A stretch of DNA of 64,000 bases. Source: Struthio camelus (taxonomy: Eukaryota > Chordata > Aves > Struthioniformes > Struthionidae). A program made the position numbers and the translations under genes. The stretch lies in assembly GCF_040807025.1 (NCBI RefSeq), contig NC_090946.1, forward strand, positions 7,358,001 to 7,422,000, written 5' to 3'. Below the pieces are notes generated by a model, which worked only from the letters and a program-made list of their open reading frames with translations, was not told the origin of the DNA and ran no database searches. Of the stretch, positions 45,480 through 60,400 are shown in pieces (position 1 is the first letter of the stretch; the number at the start of each line of letters is the position of its first letter).

Positions 45480-48400
45480 CTAAGGTCCGGTGGAGTCTGA
45501 ATCTTCAATGAGCACCTCTGTGGTGGCTCCCAGGATCTCTGTGTTCATGACCAGCCCTTCCGGGTTGCTACTGCTGCCGCTGCCCACAAAGAGCTTGCCG
45601 TCAGCCACGAGGCTCACGCGCTCCGCCCCGCCGCAGTACGTCTTCGGCATCCCGTCAGGGTTCAGCAGCAGGCAATCTGCTGGGGCGGCGCTTCCCAGGG
45701 GGTCGGGAAGAAGGGGGAGGCCCTGGCCATCGGTGGGCGGCGCAATGGCCTCAGGATTAGTGCCCAAAATGTCGGTGCTGGTGATCAGGGCACCCGCGTT
45801 GGCAGCCAGCGCTTCAGCGATAAGCACCTCTGGGTGGCTCTTGGCTTTGTGGGCCACGACGCTGTCCTTCTTCTCGAACTTCTTGCCACAAATGTTGCAG
45901 GAGAACTGGTAGAAGGAGTCCGCGTCATGCTTCTTCATGTGCCAGTTCAGGGAAGCCTTCTGCCGGCAGGTGAACCCACAGATCTCACACCTAGGGAAGG
46001 GGAGAAGGCAGAGGTCACAACAGGGCGGCATCGGCACGCGCTCGTAGGCGGCGTTAGCAAGGAGGCGGCCCAAGAAAACAGCAAGGCTCGCTAAAACGGC
46101 ACGTCACCGTAGCTCCAGCTCTTCCAGTTACGTTTGCAGAGGGCTTTATTCATGCTCCTCAGATCTCTCCCGAGACACTGCCTCAAGGAGCAAGTGAAAC
46201 CACTAGTGGCAGGTTCAAACGCTCCTACGAGCGTGTGTTCGGAGAGAGCTGGGACTCCGAGAACAGGTTCCAGCCCTGTCTTCAGAGCCGCCCCTGCTCC
46301 CGACGCAGTCCAAGAACGGGCGTATCCATGGGTCAGCTCAGAGGAGGAGAGAAAGACACAGGCAGAGGTACTCACTGCAAGGGCTTCTCGCCTGTATGGA
46401 TCATCCGGTGCACTGCCAAGTTATGAGAACTCTTGAATGCCCGGGCACAGTATTCACAGATATAATCCCTTTGATCTGAAAGGCAACACCGGTCTGAGCA
46501 TTACCTGCCTGCAGACCCGCTCCCTCTCCCAGCCCTCCCGCACCGTCGGTAAAGCTACCCACAAAGCTAGAACCAGAAGCTCCCCCAGAACCAGAGACAC
46601 TGGGGGGCCAGCAGACACAGTAAAGGACGCGGTGCCCCTCAAGACACCAGAGCAGTCGATCCGGAGAGTTAAGAGGCAATTTGGAGCTAACTATCCTTTC
46701 TGACCAATACTGAAGGACCAGCAAACTAAGACAAAGCTTGGCTTGTTCCATCCCTCTATAGGGCCCCTGAACGATACTTGCCAAAGGGTTAACAAAAACC
46801 TCTACAGCCTATTCCACTCTTTACCTTAAAACACGGTAATCCAGAACAGAGTAATATGTGGTGCTGCTGCAAAGCAATACCACCTGCCTCAGCTTCACCC
46901 TCCCCTGAAGACCTGGAGGCTTCTCAATTTTTCCTCCGCCTCTCCATTCACTGACCAGATGAGGAGTTTGGATTTAGGCCCCACCTCCCCGTACCTGTGT
47001 GGTGTTTGGCATGCCGCAGGAGCTGCTTCTGGAGCCGGAAAAGCCGACCACAGGAGGGATGGGGACACACGTATTTCTTCTTCAGCAAGTGCTGATACTT
47101 TATGTGATGCTGAAAAAGGAACGCAAAAGGTTGCAAACTCTCTCTTTACCTGGCGAAGATATACCGATCACAGATGGCATCTCAGCAGGCCACCAGACTC
47201 CGGTCACTGACAAGACACCCTCATAGCACAGACACAAAGGCTTGGACCTTCAGCAATAAAAGCAAGCCAAACAAACGCGGGCATCTGGCAACAGGGCAGA
47301 TGCAAAGCCACGCTTGGTCACAACTCGCCATGATTCATGATGTCTATCAAAAAGGCAGGGTTAGAAAGGCGCCAGCGAAAGATTAGCTGCCTGTTGTAAA
47401 CGGCAAACGTGCCTTTCAAGAAGCGGAAAAAAATCTCAACCAACCTGCAGGTAACGCGGGTGAGCCAAGACTGTGCCGCAGCCTTCCATCTCACAGCGGA
47501 CATACTGTATTGGAGGCTTCTTCCTAAGAAGTCGGGAAGAAAATAGGCAGAGCGCTCAGCTGGCACGCCTGAAGCCAGGGCAGCAGTAAGACAAACGACC
47601 ACTGAGCGCAGCTCAGCAGTGACGTGAGAGCAAGGGATTGCTGCTCCAGTATTCCCACGTGGGTGGTGCTGACAGGGACCCCTCTGCTCCCAGCCCTGCT
47701 TGAGGGCTCTCACCAGAGCTGAGAAAACCCCAGGAGAGACGGAGCTCCCAGCTGCTTCCCCCGGCTGCTGCCCAGCTAGGCATCAACCGAGAAAGGGGGG
47801 GGGGGGGGGGGGGGGGGGGAAAAGAGGTTCAGTTGGAAGAAACTAAACCACATCCTTGGGAGCGAGGGCAGGGCAAGGAGGGAAGAAAAAGCAGTAGCAT
47901 GCCTTGACCTCCCTTTAAAAGCAGATTTCTACATCGTGCAAAAGAGATGGCTTTGAGACAGTTAATATCCCAGCGTAGGACACAAAGGAAGCAGGTCTTC
48001 AGAGCAGAAACGAGTAGAGGGCATCACTTACCTCCTCTTGGGCAGCCTTGGGCTCTTGTCATCCTTTCTCCTCCTTCCTCTCCTGCGACAGGGTTACAGA
48101 AACAGAATTGAAAGAGGCTTCTTGACATAGGTACCAGGCCGAGTTGAAAAACAAAAGCATGCTCTGCTGAGCAGAGCATTGCTTACAGGAAAATATTGCC
48201 AGTTTAAAGCAAAAGAAAGCACAAGCGGAGGGATGCGTGTAGGGGGAGAATAAGTTTTCCTCACTATCACAATGGATTTTGAAGTAGGTCTTACATGAAC
48301 GAGCTCAGCCAACCAGACCCTAAAATAATACAACATCCAGAGACTGTGCTAGAGAGCCGTGCTATAAGAAATACTAAAGAACCGTCGCAGACTTTTAGGC

Positions 48401-51400
48401 TGAAAAATAACACTGCGCCCAGCAGGTCAGAATTAAACAACCACCTGCTCTGGATCAAAATGCCAGAAGAGTTTCTAGGGTAAAGCTCTTGAAGTAAAAG
48501 GGCAGGTTCCCTAAGGGAGGCAAGCAGCCAGGCCTTGATGCGAGTTGTCTCTACGGGTGCTGAGCACTACATCGCTCCCCACCTTTCTGATCCGTAGGTC
48601 GCACTTCTTCCTACTTGACTTTTGGTGACGTGCCACAGACCTCAAACCACCCTGCCTCTGCCAACCTAGCTGGGCTGTGGCTGCGTGACCAGCCACTAGG
48701 TCTAGCACGCAGCATATTTTTGAACGTCATTGCCTTAGAGGCATTCATCCAAACACTTTTCAGTCCATCGTTCGCAATTGTGCAAACGACGGTAAACAGG
48801 TACCAGACGACCACAAGCCCCACAGACTGCCATTAAAAATTACCAACTCTTCTGCCACAATGGAGTGAGGAACAGCTATTATAAAACCCCTCAACCATGC
48901 ATCATACACTTTGCATTCTTCTCTTAAACCTGCAACTGTCCAAACAATTTGTGATCTTGTGATAACATTCAGCCTTTTCCAGGCTGCATATCAGCACAGC
49001 AGACTCTGCCCTTACAAGTTACTGCTGCAGACGGCTTGCAAGCTAATGCTTCATTACCTGCAAGGTCTAGAAAAAAAAAAAAAATCAATCAAGTGCAACC
49101 TGGATGCAGATTCAGAGGAAGGCAAGGCTTTTAAGACATAAACGCTTCGTGTGGTTAGCTCACACAATCCTTCCTACTTCCTAATGCATTTTTTCCTAAA
49201 CATATAATTTTGCCAACCTAGTTGGGAACCGATGGTGCCCTCTTATTTCCCTCTGCTCTGCTGAGTAATGTGTTGTACCCTGTGCAAAATACCAGTCTGC
49301 GGCTGGGAAGAACTGGATTAAATGATCCAGAAGCTGTTTTTCAGTCCTCTGAATTAACTGCAGTAGCTCATGCACCTGTCAAAACAAAATCTTTTGGCTC
49401 TATCTGAGCAGACAGACCCGTGTTTACATGTAAAAACGTCACCCTCCTGAGCAACAGCTCTGCCCAGAACAGCGCGCCTGCTTGATCGCATTGCTGCGCC
49501 GAGACGTTTACAGCAGAGATAAAGTCTTTCCTAGATTGCACTGAGGCATCTTTATTGATAGCAAGGCCACAACAGTAACAAGCTGAGCAGGCACTCAAAA
49601 TTCAAGTCCAGACGCAGGGGTTTTGTTAGGCGCAAAAGCAGCATCTGATCCAAACAACAGAACATTAAGCCCCAGAAAGCTGTTTTTCATGGGGGGGGTG
49701 GAGGGGGGGGGGTGGAATCTCAAAGTATCTGTGCCCTTAGGTCTCCGATATAAGTCTGCCCTGCTGCAGCTTGGGAACAGCGTGAGAACATCAGCCTTAA
49801 AGGCTGCCAAACACCGCAGGCCAGCAGAGGGAGCCCCATTTGTTTTCATTTCTCACAGAGAACCACAAAAACTGCTTTTTCACACTATCCCAAAGAAAGG
49901 CTTTCACACAGGCGTATCAATCCCATCTACCCCAGTTGCTAGGAGAAGAGCTTCAGCGTCCAATCCAAGGGACGATACACCCAGAGATTTTGAGGCTCCA
50001 CCCACAATACCACGGCAGCGCAAGGTAGCAAACATTTGTTCTTTTTATTTCTCCAAAAGGAGCCAGAGCACGGCTATTCTTTCCCCAGCTCTAGTATGTC
50101 AGTCCCAAAGGTAAGAAAGGGACACGTCCCCCGCGACGCGTACAAAGCGCTCCCACGTCTGCCTCTAGGTGCACAACAGAAGAGATTTGTTTCGCAGACG
50201 TACGGAGCAGTTCAGCTTCTACTAAATGAAAACACCACTCCCTTTACGTAGGCGAGACAGCAGAAAGCAGGACTCGGAACAAGAGGGTCTCCCCTATTAT
50301 CATTCTGGCGTAGAAGGGCAAAAAAGCCGCTCTCCTACTTAAAGTGCCGCGGGAAACCTACAAAACACATACACCGAAACGCATACTTGCGGAGTTTTAC
50401 TCACTTCCTCGGCGGTTCTTCATCTTCCTGAAACTCACTTTCTTCTTTCACTTCTACCTTAATCTCTTTCTGCTTCTCTTTTTCCTCCTTGCCCTTGCTG
50501 GCTTTTCTCCTTTGCTTCGGGGCTTCCCTGCAAAGGTACAAACACAACGTATTCCAACACTGAGCAGGAATCTCCAGGCCACCCGTACCTACGCTGCAAC
50601 ACCCTCTGCTCTCTCTCCCCTCCTCTTAGTCTCTTTTAAACACCTCCGGCTTCCTGTGCAGGATTCTTCAACACAATGGTAGCGCAAAGGACTTCTCCTG
50701 CCCTCCTCTGCTTTTTTTTTTTTTTTTTTTAAAAACACAAAGAATCAAGCAAAAACTGAATAGGAGCTCATAGCTGCTTATTAGGTCCCATTTCTAATGG
50801 CGAGTACGAACAAGGATTAAAGGAAGAACCTGGCAGCCAGAAGGAGTCTAAAGGCCTAAATCCATCAGAGGAAAAGTATCCTGTTAGCTGTAGGCACTGG
50901 GACAACACTATGCTCAATGGGAACTATTCCACCTTAGCAACTAGCTTGGGTTCTTTGGGTCACGTTAAGCTAGTTCAACTAAGTTACCGCAATTGTTTTG
51001 GCTGAAAAGCCCAGTAAGTAACATAATCGAGTGTATACTTTTCTAAGTGAGGCTTGTAGGTTTCATCTCTGGGGTCATCTTTGAAGGGAACTTCTTCCTC
51101 ACTGATGAGCATCTCCTCCTCGTCATCACTGCCAGCAGAAAAGGAGAACGGACAAGTTTAGCAGCAACAGCTTAAGCACTACTCCAAGAACGTGCACGCA
51201 CCATCTCCCAGGATGGGAAAGACACTATTACACAGAACTTTCTCCTGACATCTGCAGTCCATCTTGCAATCCAGACTAGAGACAGAAAGGCCCAGGGCTG
51301 AAGGAGAACAGAACTACTATCCTTCCCACAGAACCTTTCACAGGAGGGTTCCCCCCTCCCCCCCAATAAAAAACAAAACCCAAAACCAAAAAACACCTCA

Positions 51401-54400
51401 AGCCCGTTATTTTCCCCTTCCTGAAACACTTCATATGAAGGAATACCACAAAATAAGAAAATAAGAGCTTCCTACCTGATTCCAGCTGGAGACTGATGCT
51501 CTTCTGTGACCTCTGAAAGGAAAAGTCACCATTAGGTTTCAATCTGTGTTCGCTGCAGTGAGCTCATCTGCCTCAAGATACCTCCGCCGACATTCAGCGC
51601 CAGGAGTGCTGGTGGCAGAAGGTACTCATGACCAAGAAGCACCATGCCTGTACCAGCCACAGTCAGCATACAACTCACAAAGTTATGCCCTCGTCCAGCT
51701 CCCTCCCCCCGGACGGCACCTTCAAAGACTCCCAAGACCTGACTATCTCCAGGCACCGCCATGCCAGGGGCTTGCCACGTACCGTATTCAAGCTGGTCCG
51801 TGTTTGGTTCCGACTTGCAGACGAGCTGCAGGGAACCAGTCTTGGATCTGGAGGCACGCGAATTCTCGGTTTCACGCCGGCGGGCAGCAGTGGCCGATCT
51901 GCTACTGCGCCAGCTTCTGCTGGGCCTGGCCGTGCTGACGAGCGAGCCGTGGCTGAGAACACCAGAGACTTCCTCCTCTTCCTTCTCCTCTTTGGGATCT
52001 GAAACACCCGTTGTAATCTCATTAATAGTAATAAGCATAAATCCCACCACTAATTCACACTCCCCTCTGCTGAATGCCGTTGAATAGCGGGACTTCCCTG
52101 TCAACTCCGACAAGGGAGACCGCTACCTATCGCAATTTTGAAGCGTAACGCTGCCAAGTGAGACAGGACACATCCCAGGGCCTTACCTCAGCAAACTTCA
52201 TTTAAAAGGCTCATCACGTTCCCTATCTAACTAAAGAGGCAAACATTTAAAAACAGCTTACGTTTTCTCTGATAAAGGCTTATAAGATTATTTGCTGGCT
52301 TTGATCTCCCGTAAGTGCTACAAGACAGACGCTCACGACAAACCTTCCTAACTGTTTTAGGAAAGACCAGCTTCCAAGTCGGCCCGCATCAGAAGTCACG
52401 GTGGGAGAACCTCCCAAACACAAATCTGATCAAAAACGTACACCTGGTAACAATCCTGAGGAATCCGAGACGGATGCTTCTGGGACCATGCTAAAGCAAA
52501 AAGCATCACAAGCACCGTCAGCCTGAGGTGTTTTCACTCATTTTTAGCTTCTACAGGTGGTTTTCTTTTTGGCTGATGGCTGATCTCCAGATACGTTTTG
52601 GCAAGATAACAATACTGGCTAAAATGTCTATGTGAGCAAGTTCATGCTCTAAAAATTAAAAATTTCCACGTATAGTTCACTTGATCCCTTTTTTTTTTTT
52701 GTGCTTGCCGTAACCACTGGCCCGTAACGAACCCAAGTATCTTTTGATATTTCACAAATCCTGACGCGCTAAAGAAATTAATTCCAAATAGCTGTCCGCG
52801 CTCACTACTCCAGTTTGGCATTGCTTTAGCGCTGAAAGCCAGTACCCGACGGGGCCCGTGTTCTTCCTCGCCTAAGCTCCGACCCACCCCGTTTTACTTG
52901 CATCCATTTACATTACCATCTAGTTCCAGGTGGGATTCAGTTGCCTAAGCATCGGCAGATAGTAGAGCTGAGATGCCAGGCAGTGCCCTACGGATCTGCT
53001 GGCAGGCTCTGGGCAGAGTCCTCTAAGGATGGGCTGGGAAGGCCCCAGGATTCCCGGCGGAAAGCAAACTGCATGTCCTGAGCTAGCAGCGTGCCTTGGC
53101 AGCGAGGGGGCCAACAGCATCCGCAGGAGCGCAGCCAGGACGTGGAGGGACGAGGTTATCCCCCTTTATCCGGCCCTCTTTGAGGCCGCGTTTGGGTACC
53201 CCCTCCAGTTTTGGCCTCCCACGACAAGAAGGGTGTCAAACTTGAGCAAGTCTAGCAGGGGTCACCACCAAGACGGCCGGGGGTTGAAGCACGCAACCTT
53301 TCGCTTTTAGCGCGTTGTTTGTTTTGCGTCCCTCCTTCCCCAAGCCCTGATTAACAAAGCCGGAATAACCCCACGTTTGGCTGAAAAACCTGCCCAGACT
53401 ACAGGATATCAGGCATAGCAAGTTCATCGTGAAACAGCAACCCAGTTTGATGCCTTACACGTATAAAGCCAGCCTCATCACGAGAGCCTGAACTGTGACT
53501 TGTTGGCTTCCCGGTGTTGCAGATCGTAACGCAAACTACGATTGCTTTACTTTTTTAATGCTAATTGTGAATGTTCTCATTTTCTGAGCGCTCAGTCAAA
53601 GCCTCCAAATGCGTTCTGGGACCGTTCTCTAGAAATTTCCCCAACCGCTGCCGCTCTACCAGCGTCAACGCGTACTGCTGCTCCTGAAAAGCCTCTAGGC
53701 CTTTGGAAGATCAGGCGTTAAGGCCGACCTCTTAGCAAGAGGTAGTATTTTAAAGACTAAACATACAGCAGAGTCGAGAAGGGCCTCCCTCAGAATACGT
53801 TTCTACAAAGTACACCCAAGGCACCACTAACTTTGCAATTTTGCTCCGTTTCTCTGAAGCGGAGGCGTTTAACAAGCCTTGCCACGTGACGCCTCTTTTT
53901 CACTTTTTCCTCTACTTCAGGACGCGTCCAACAGCTTCGCCGCTTTTTTCGCGTGCTGCGAATACCTCTGCGCCGCCGCCAAGAAAATACAGTTAGGAGA
54001 CGCATCAAATATTCATTTTACAACGAAACTCGTAAAGTAGCCCAGAGCTATAGTTTAAAACCATTGCAATCCTAGACTCTACCTGCAGCGGACACAGGCC
54101 CGACCCCCTGCGCGAGGGTCAGGGCTGCGCCAGGCAAGCTACACCCGCAAAGCATTGGGGCGCAGTGGCCAGTGAAACCATAGCGTTCCCCAAAACTTTC
54201 CCCTCAGACCGCAAAACAAGATTTATTTTAAAATCCCGGGATTTAACCCCTCTCCATAGGGAGCCACGCTGCACAGGCGGCAGGATTTTGCTAACAGCAC
54301 AAAGCAGCACGGGAAACAAGCTGCATAAACGCGTTTGCAGACTATCTGCAAACAAGAAGGATTCTGCTCGAATCTCCCGAGACTGAAAGGTAAGAAACAA

Positions 54401-57400
54401 ACCTTTCCATTCGAGAGTCTCTACTCAATTCTGCATTTAAAACTGCACGCGCTCGTCAACACCACTAGCTCTGCCTAGCAGCAATTTTGGCAGAAGGTTC
54501 CTGTCCTCCCAGAAGACACCCGGAAAACGGATTATAGGCCAACATCCTGTTATTTCAATCGTACGCGTCAACAGCGGCGACAGACACCAGGTCATAGGGA
54601 CTCAGACCTCCCGGAGGAGGACGAAAGAACACATGACATGCAAGGACAGACATCAAGGCATCCCCGGCGAGAGGCAAAGAGGAAAGCATCAAGCGCTTCC
54701 TTCTCAGATCAGCTGCTGCCGAACAAACGGCACGCTCTCCTTTTGGCAGCGGTCCGCTGGCCAGTCGGCGTATGTAACCTTACATCGAGCCTCCGTGCTG
54801 CCGTCTTTCGCCTGAAGGACGTTTCACAGGGGGCAACGGGAGCTACGACTTCGCGGACCAAGAAACACCCGCACGCTCGCTCTCCTCTGCGACTCTCTGA
54901 TACCGACCTTCAGAATGACCTGCCTCACTCCCTAGCCTCCGCAGGGGCTACGCTCGGGAGCTGGGTGGGCGCCTGCATCTTTACAGGAAATCAGTCGAGA
55001 GAGATGGGATAAATCCGGTTTTTTCAGGTCCTACCAATCCTTCTGATCTTCCGGCTCTCCGGATTTTCCCTACGTTTAACTCTCCCTTAACCAAGTTACT
55101 TACTGGTAAACAGCTTTCGTTCTGAGCTACTTTTGCCACTCTGCCGATCCTTCCCGGCGGCCTTTAAACGAAACGCCTCACTGTCCAGCGCAGAAAACCT
55201 TCACAGATCAGGGTGAAGGAGTTGCCTTAATACAACAAGCAACAAGTATCCTTTAAGATTAAACTTGGCAAAGAAAATGCCAGTCAGGAGGGGAAAAAAG
55301 ACGAAACCCTGAGAGGCATCTAGCTACAAAGTTGTCACGAATAGGTTTGGAGAACGGAGAGAGAAGACTCTGGAGGCTGTTCTGCTTCTCCGAGCATTGC
55401 CCAGTAACGCCCAGTCTCAACCCAGCACGCTGGTCACCACAGATTTGCGTTTCGGGCAGGCAAACGTATTCGCGTCCACGCCTTATACTTCTGCCTTTGG
55501 AGAAGAGCACGCAAGGTTACTGGACCAGAGAAAACATCCCTGTCTCAAAACCCACATCACGTTTCCCTGAATACATCCAAGTTGCCACAAACTGAAATGA
55601 GAGGGCTAAACACCAAAGTTCAGCCGCTCTTTCCCAGACCCGGGCAATCAACTCACCCTTACGAATCTCGATTCCTCCCAACACCATAAATCTACCTGCC
55701 AGGCAGCAGACTCGCAGGAAGCCACGGAGACTGGTATACTCTTGCTGCCTCGTACCTTGTTTCTCTCTTCGCTTGCAGCCGCGTCACGCCTAACCCCATC
55801 ACGTTTTCTTTTGCAGAACGGGACGCTTGCTACCCCTTTTTACCCTGCTGGATGTAACAAGCGTTAGGAGTGTCTCTGGATAACAGGCAGCAAGCTGAGC
55901 AGGGCCCGAGCGGCAAACATGCGTGCCGCACAGCCAACATCTCCTCAACCTTCCTTCCAAACAGGGAAGGAAAACAGGAAAAAAAAAAATCCCAGATCAA
56001 TTACTTGTCAAAAAAGAGCAGAGAAAGCCAAAACCAACTGCCACTTGTTTCCTGAAGAATTAGTAAACGTTACTCGCACGATCACGCCGCGTCCATCGCT
56101 TTCCTTCTATCCTTGTTCCTCTAATACCTTGCAAATCCAGTGCCCACGCTGCTGCGCGCTTTGGAAAAGCTAAGCGGGGGAGTCAGAGAGCAGAGACCCA
56201 CGTTACCCCTTTTTCCCCCCAAAGGAACGGGGCACAGGAACAGCGCTAGCGCGTACGCCATTTTGCAAAGGTCTGCTGGCCGGCCAGCGCGCGCAGCACC
56301 AGTCTGAGACGCTCCCGGGCGCGCGTTTCGCTGGGGACAACAACGGACGCGGCTCCAGCAGAAGCAGAGCTGCTTCTGCTCTTTGGCGCTTGCTTACTTC
56401 TGCGCTTGCTGACTGCACAACTTGTGAGCTCGGCATAAACCAGCCTTTTATAACAGAGGTGCCATGCGTTGCTATGCACCATTTTCGCTCGATTGGCAGA
56501 TCGAGGACCCATTCAATTACCCTAAGAAATGAAAAAGGGAGTTGTTTGGGAGGCCGCTTTTTTTTTTTTTGCCAGACTTGTTTAGCTGTTCGAGTTCTTA
56601 TACACGAATCTACTTTCAGCCTGCAGCATCCTTCCTTACAGCTCGCTTGTTGCAACAGTATATTCATCTCTTTTTAATATTACAGTAGTAAAAAAAATCC
56701 CCATGGCATTTTATCTATTCGTTTCCTACTTCTTGAGGATTATAAAAAACGAAGGTTTCAATTTTTTTTAATTACAAAACAGGAGTTTTCTAAATCTTGA
56801 TTTATAAAACACGTGAAAGCTTCTTACTAACCCTGCACAACAGACGCTTTCAGAAAATACCTGTGTACAATCAATACAAATAATCAGCTATACGTTATTA
56901 AGTTACAACCTGACTGTTATGAAAATAACGGCATCACAATAAATACACAGCTATCAGACCGTCCGTGACTCAGACTTAACCCACTACCTATAGGACAGAT
57001 AGGGCATTAACCATTGCATTTTACAATGGCACAGCCAAAAATCGAAACGCAGGAAAAAAAAAAATCCCAGCGTAACCCTCCATCTGAACAGCTCTGTATC
57101 TGTTTTTTCCAAGAAGAGCTGTGAAACGGTACACATAGGACACAGGAAAAACCTTCACTGAAGTCAAAACCAATTCTTAGCAATTTCAGTCATTTAAATT
57201 CAGCCCATTTTCAGAAGGTTCGATTTTACGTAACGACACGTCTCTTTCAAAACGATGACAAATTCCTAAGGGAAAGCCGGTCGTTACCAAAGCAGCGTGA
57301 AGCTTTAAGGATGCACGTAACGAGGTATAACGCGACTTATCTGTACTGCAAGACCATTCAGCACAACTCCAGCCTTGGCATTTTCCATCTTTTTCTAGCC

Positions 57401-60400
57401 TTAACAGTTTTTCTCACAGTTTAAGAATGGACTGCTACAAAGTAAGCTTGTATTTGCCACTCAGTTTCTTTCACAGTCCTTGGAGGGGAAAAAAAAAAAA
57501 AAAAAAAAAAACAACCCACTTTCCTGACTTCCCCTCTCCCCTGGAGCCTTCAAACCACAGCTTGAAAGCCTCCGTGGTAGGAGAACGGCCAAAATGTTAG
57601 ATAACCAACAAAGTAAACTTACAGTAATTCCATACTAAGAGACCAGAAACAAACCCAGGAGCAAATCACCAAGACAATTCTCCAAACGTGTGAGCATCTG
57701 ACAAAGGTATTTGGCGGGCAGAACGCCTTCCCCTCATTTAAAGGGGTATGTAAATGCCACCGGCACGGTCCTCCGGCCCACGCTCGCCTCAGACGTTAGG
57801 TCAACAGCGTGAGAATCCCACGTTCCTCTCTAAATTTCCTTAGGGCCGCGCATAAAAAGGTTGAACACGGACCTCCGAAATCCTCAGGTTCGACAGCTCA
57901 CTTCCAAGGACGCGGGTTCTCTACGCGCATGCCGCTAAGTATGTTTTTGCCCGCAGCTTAAAGTCAAGGCTTCGCGTAGCTCTGTCTTACCTCTCAAATC
58001 ACGTCCTCTCGCCACCTTTCAACAGTCCAACAGCGTTACGCAGCTGCACGCCTAGCAGCGTTTAAGGAATCGCGCTGGATCCACTTTTTGCTCTTGCGAA
58101 GAGAGCAGCAATGCAAACGCAAAGCTGCAAACGCGAAAGCGTGCAAGAAAAACGGCTTGCACGTAGCAAGGATCCACACCAAGCCCGTTCCACCTGCGCG
58201 ACGGGAACGGAGCAGCGTTAGACGCAGAGATTTAGTAATCCGAGTGTTCGCTCACGGCACGTTAAGTCTGTGCCAACGCTCTTTCCTCACCCCCTTTCTT
58301 CTACTAGAGGGGAAGTAATGTTCTTGCAGCCAAGAAGCTCTGAAACCTTGAGGACAAGGCGCATACGTTTCGAGAACGCTGTAGGACAGGGACTCCATCG
58401 TTAAGCACAAACCTAGCATCTTTACATTTCTGCATTAGCGTTATTTAATTCTGAAGGTTCACGTTTTCAACTTTTTTTTTTATTGTTTAGACAAGCGTTT
58501 TTCTCTCTTCTCAGCTGCCGTATAATCAGCCACTACTCCAACATCCCTTCCATAACAGCTACACCGTTAATTTTACTGATTTTTAATGACCTCTCAAACT
58601 GTCACCAACTGAAAGATCTCATTCAAACTCTTAAGAACGGTCACTAGAGAGCAGAGGTAAAACGTTACAATAAGTGAATCCAGCCAGAAACTGGTTTGGA
58701 TGTAAAATTAAGCCCAAGAAATACGCTTCATTTGATTGCTAACATAACTTTGAACAGTAAGTACTCAGTTTTCAGTTCAGTTATGGAAGGACAGGATCTG
58801 AAATGTATTCATTAAACCTATAATCCAATAATTAAAGCTATTCGGGCCTAACTAAAATGAAAATTATTTCCACGAGAACACGTAGCGTCGTAGGAAGTCA
58901 AATATGAATCACATTACGCAGCTTGGCTCCAGCTGTACAAGTTTGTTTTTAAGCTGAGATTAAACGCTCTATTTACGCAATTAATATTTCTATAAAACTG
59001 CATTAGGAAAATATGGCAGTTGCCTGACTAAGCAGACAGAACAGGAAATACAATAGGTACGGCTGACTTTGCAACTGCCTCCTCGCACGCCAGCACGGTA
59101 ACAATCGCATACCAGGTCTGACACAATACACACCTTCGACTTTAACCTTCCTGTAATCTTACCATCAGACCTGCACAGACGGACCTTTGTGCCGGTGCTC
59201 TGAAGCCATCGAGCAGAAAAGCCCTCTGATCCCATGGCGCTGTACAGGAGGAGGCCAAACTCGGCGAGGCACTCGCACTGTTCCAGCAGTTCTTTTACAA
59301 CCGACAGCATCGATTTAGCTGTGACTACACCCATCACCCATAAACTTTCTCTAGCAACAGCAGCGCTGGCGACTTCGCATCAGGGTATGATTCCAAGCGC
59401 CAGGCAACTACCTACAAAACTCCCTGAACAAATTTTGGTGCAGCAAGGTTTACATTTCTCTATCGGACAAACAGGATGTCACGGCGCAGCTGTGTTACCG
59501 GATGCGTTTCACTGCCACAAACTTCTTTGTCCAGTAGACAGAGGCTAATGGTTATGGCAAAGCTCATGTAAGTGTAGTGTTCTAAACCGGATGGAATATT
59601 TTATAGTAAAGGGTGATGGCATAACGCAAATCACCATGGAAAGAGAATTAAATTCCACGCCAGAACTCAAGTCAATAAACGCTGGCACTGAATTCAAAGA
59701 CTTCATCAGAACCCCTCAACCGATCAATAGTTTTACGGGATTTCTTCGCCAACCCAGCTCTACCCAACGGTAGAAAGACAAACTGCGTTTTCCCTTTAGG
59801 AAGTCCAGAGGTTTCCTGGCTACCAAAAACCCTGCCATGCAAGGGAAGTTGCAGCTTGCTAACACCTGACCGGACTTTTTTAAAACATTTTATCCTAGAA
59901 GGCTAAAGGGCCGGGGGCAGCTTTTCTTCTGCATACCATATGATCCGCGTACCTGAGGAAGGCACCTTGATTCACTCCATTTCCACGTCTTCCCAAATAA
60001 GCCTAAGCGTGCAGTACGGCCTCCGTCCCGGCGCTTGGGACGCACAGAAGTGCGCCATTCCCACTTATCATGTATTTTAAAGGCAACCCCCCCCCCCCCA
60101 AACACACACTCAATCGAAACAGATGTTCTTTGGAATAAAACTACTCATTACTTTTCAGCGATGCCAATTTCTACGCAAAGGTTGATGCTATGCGTTTTGG
60201 CTGTGGGGCTAATCATAAAAAAAATAACAATAATAATCCACGAAATCCAATAAATACTTTTTCCATTCTCGCATTCAAGGACAGCTGAACTGCTCAGAGC
60301 CCAAAGTTTATAAAGGCTAAAGTAAAGAGGGAGATCAAACTCGGGAAGCTCCGGATTGAAATTCGCCACTTCCAAACAAGACCCAAGAAACGGGGGTAAA

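Noticed and set aside
49290-49370. Possible CR1 3'-end remnant (GGGAAGAACTGGATTAAATGATCC)
   Set aside because: It resembles the CR1 3' pattern over too few bases to separate from chance, with no octamer and no further match.
57880-57905. GGTTCGA, resembling a tRNA B box
   Set aside because: There is no A box at the right distance and no acceptor-stem pairing. Similar hits at 46213 and 57216 fail the same way. No tRNA gene is supported in the window.
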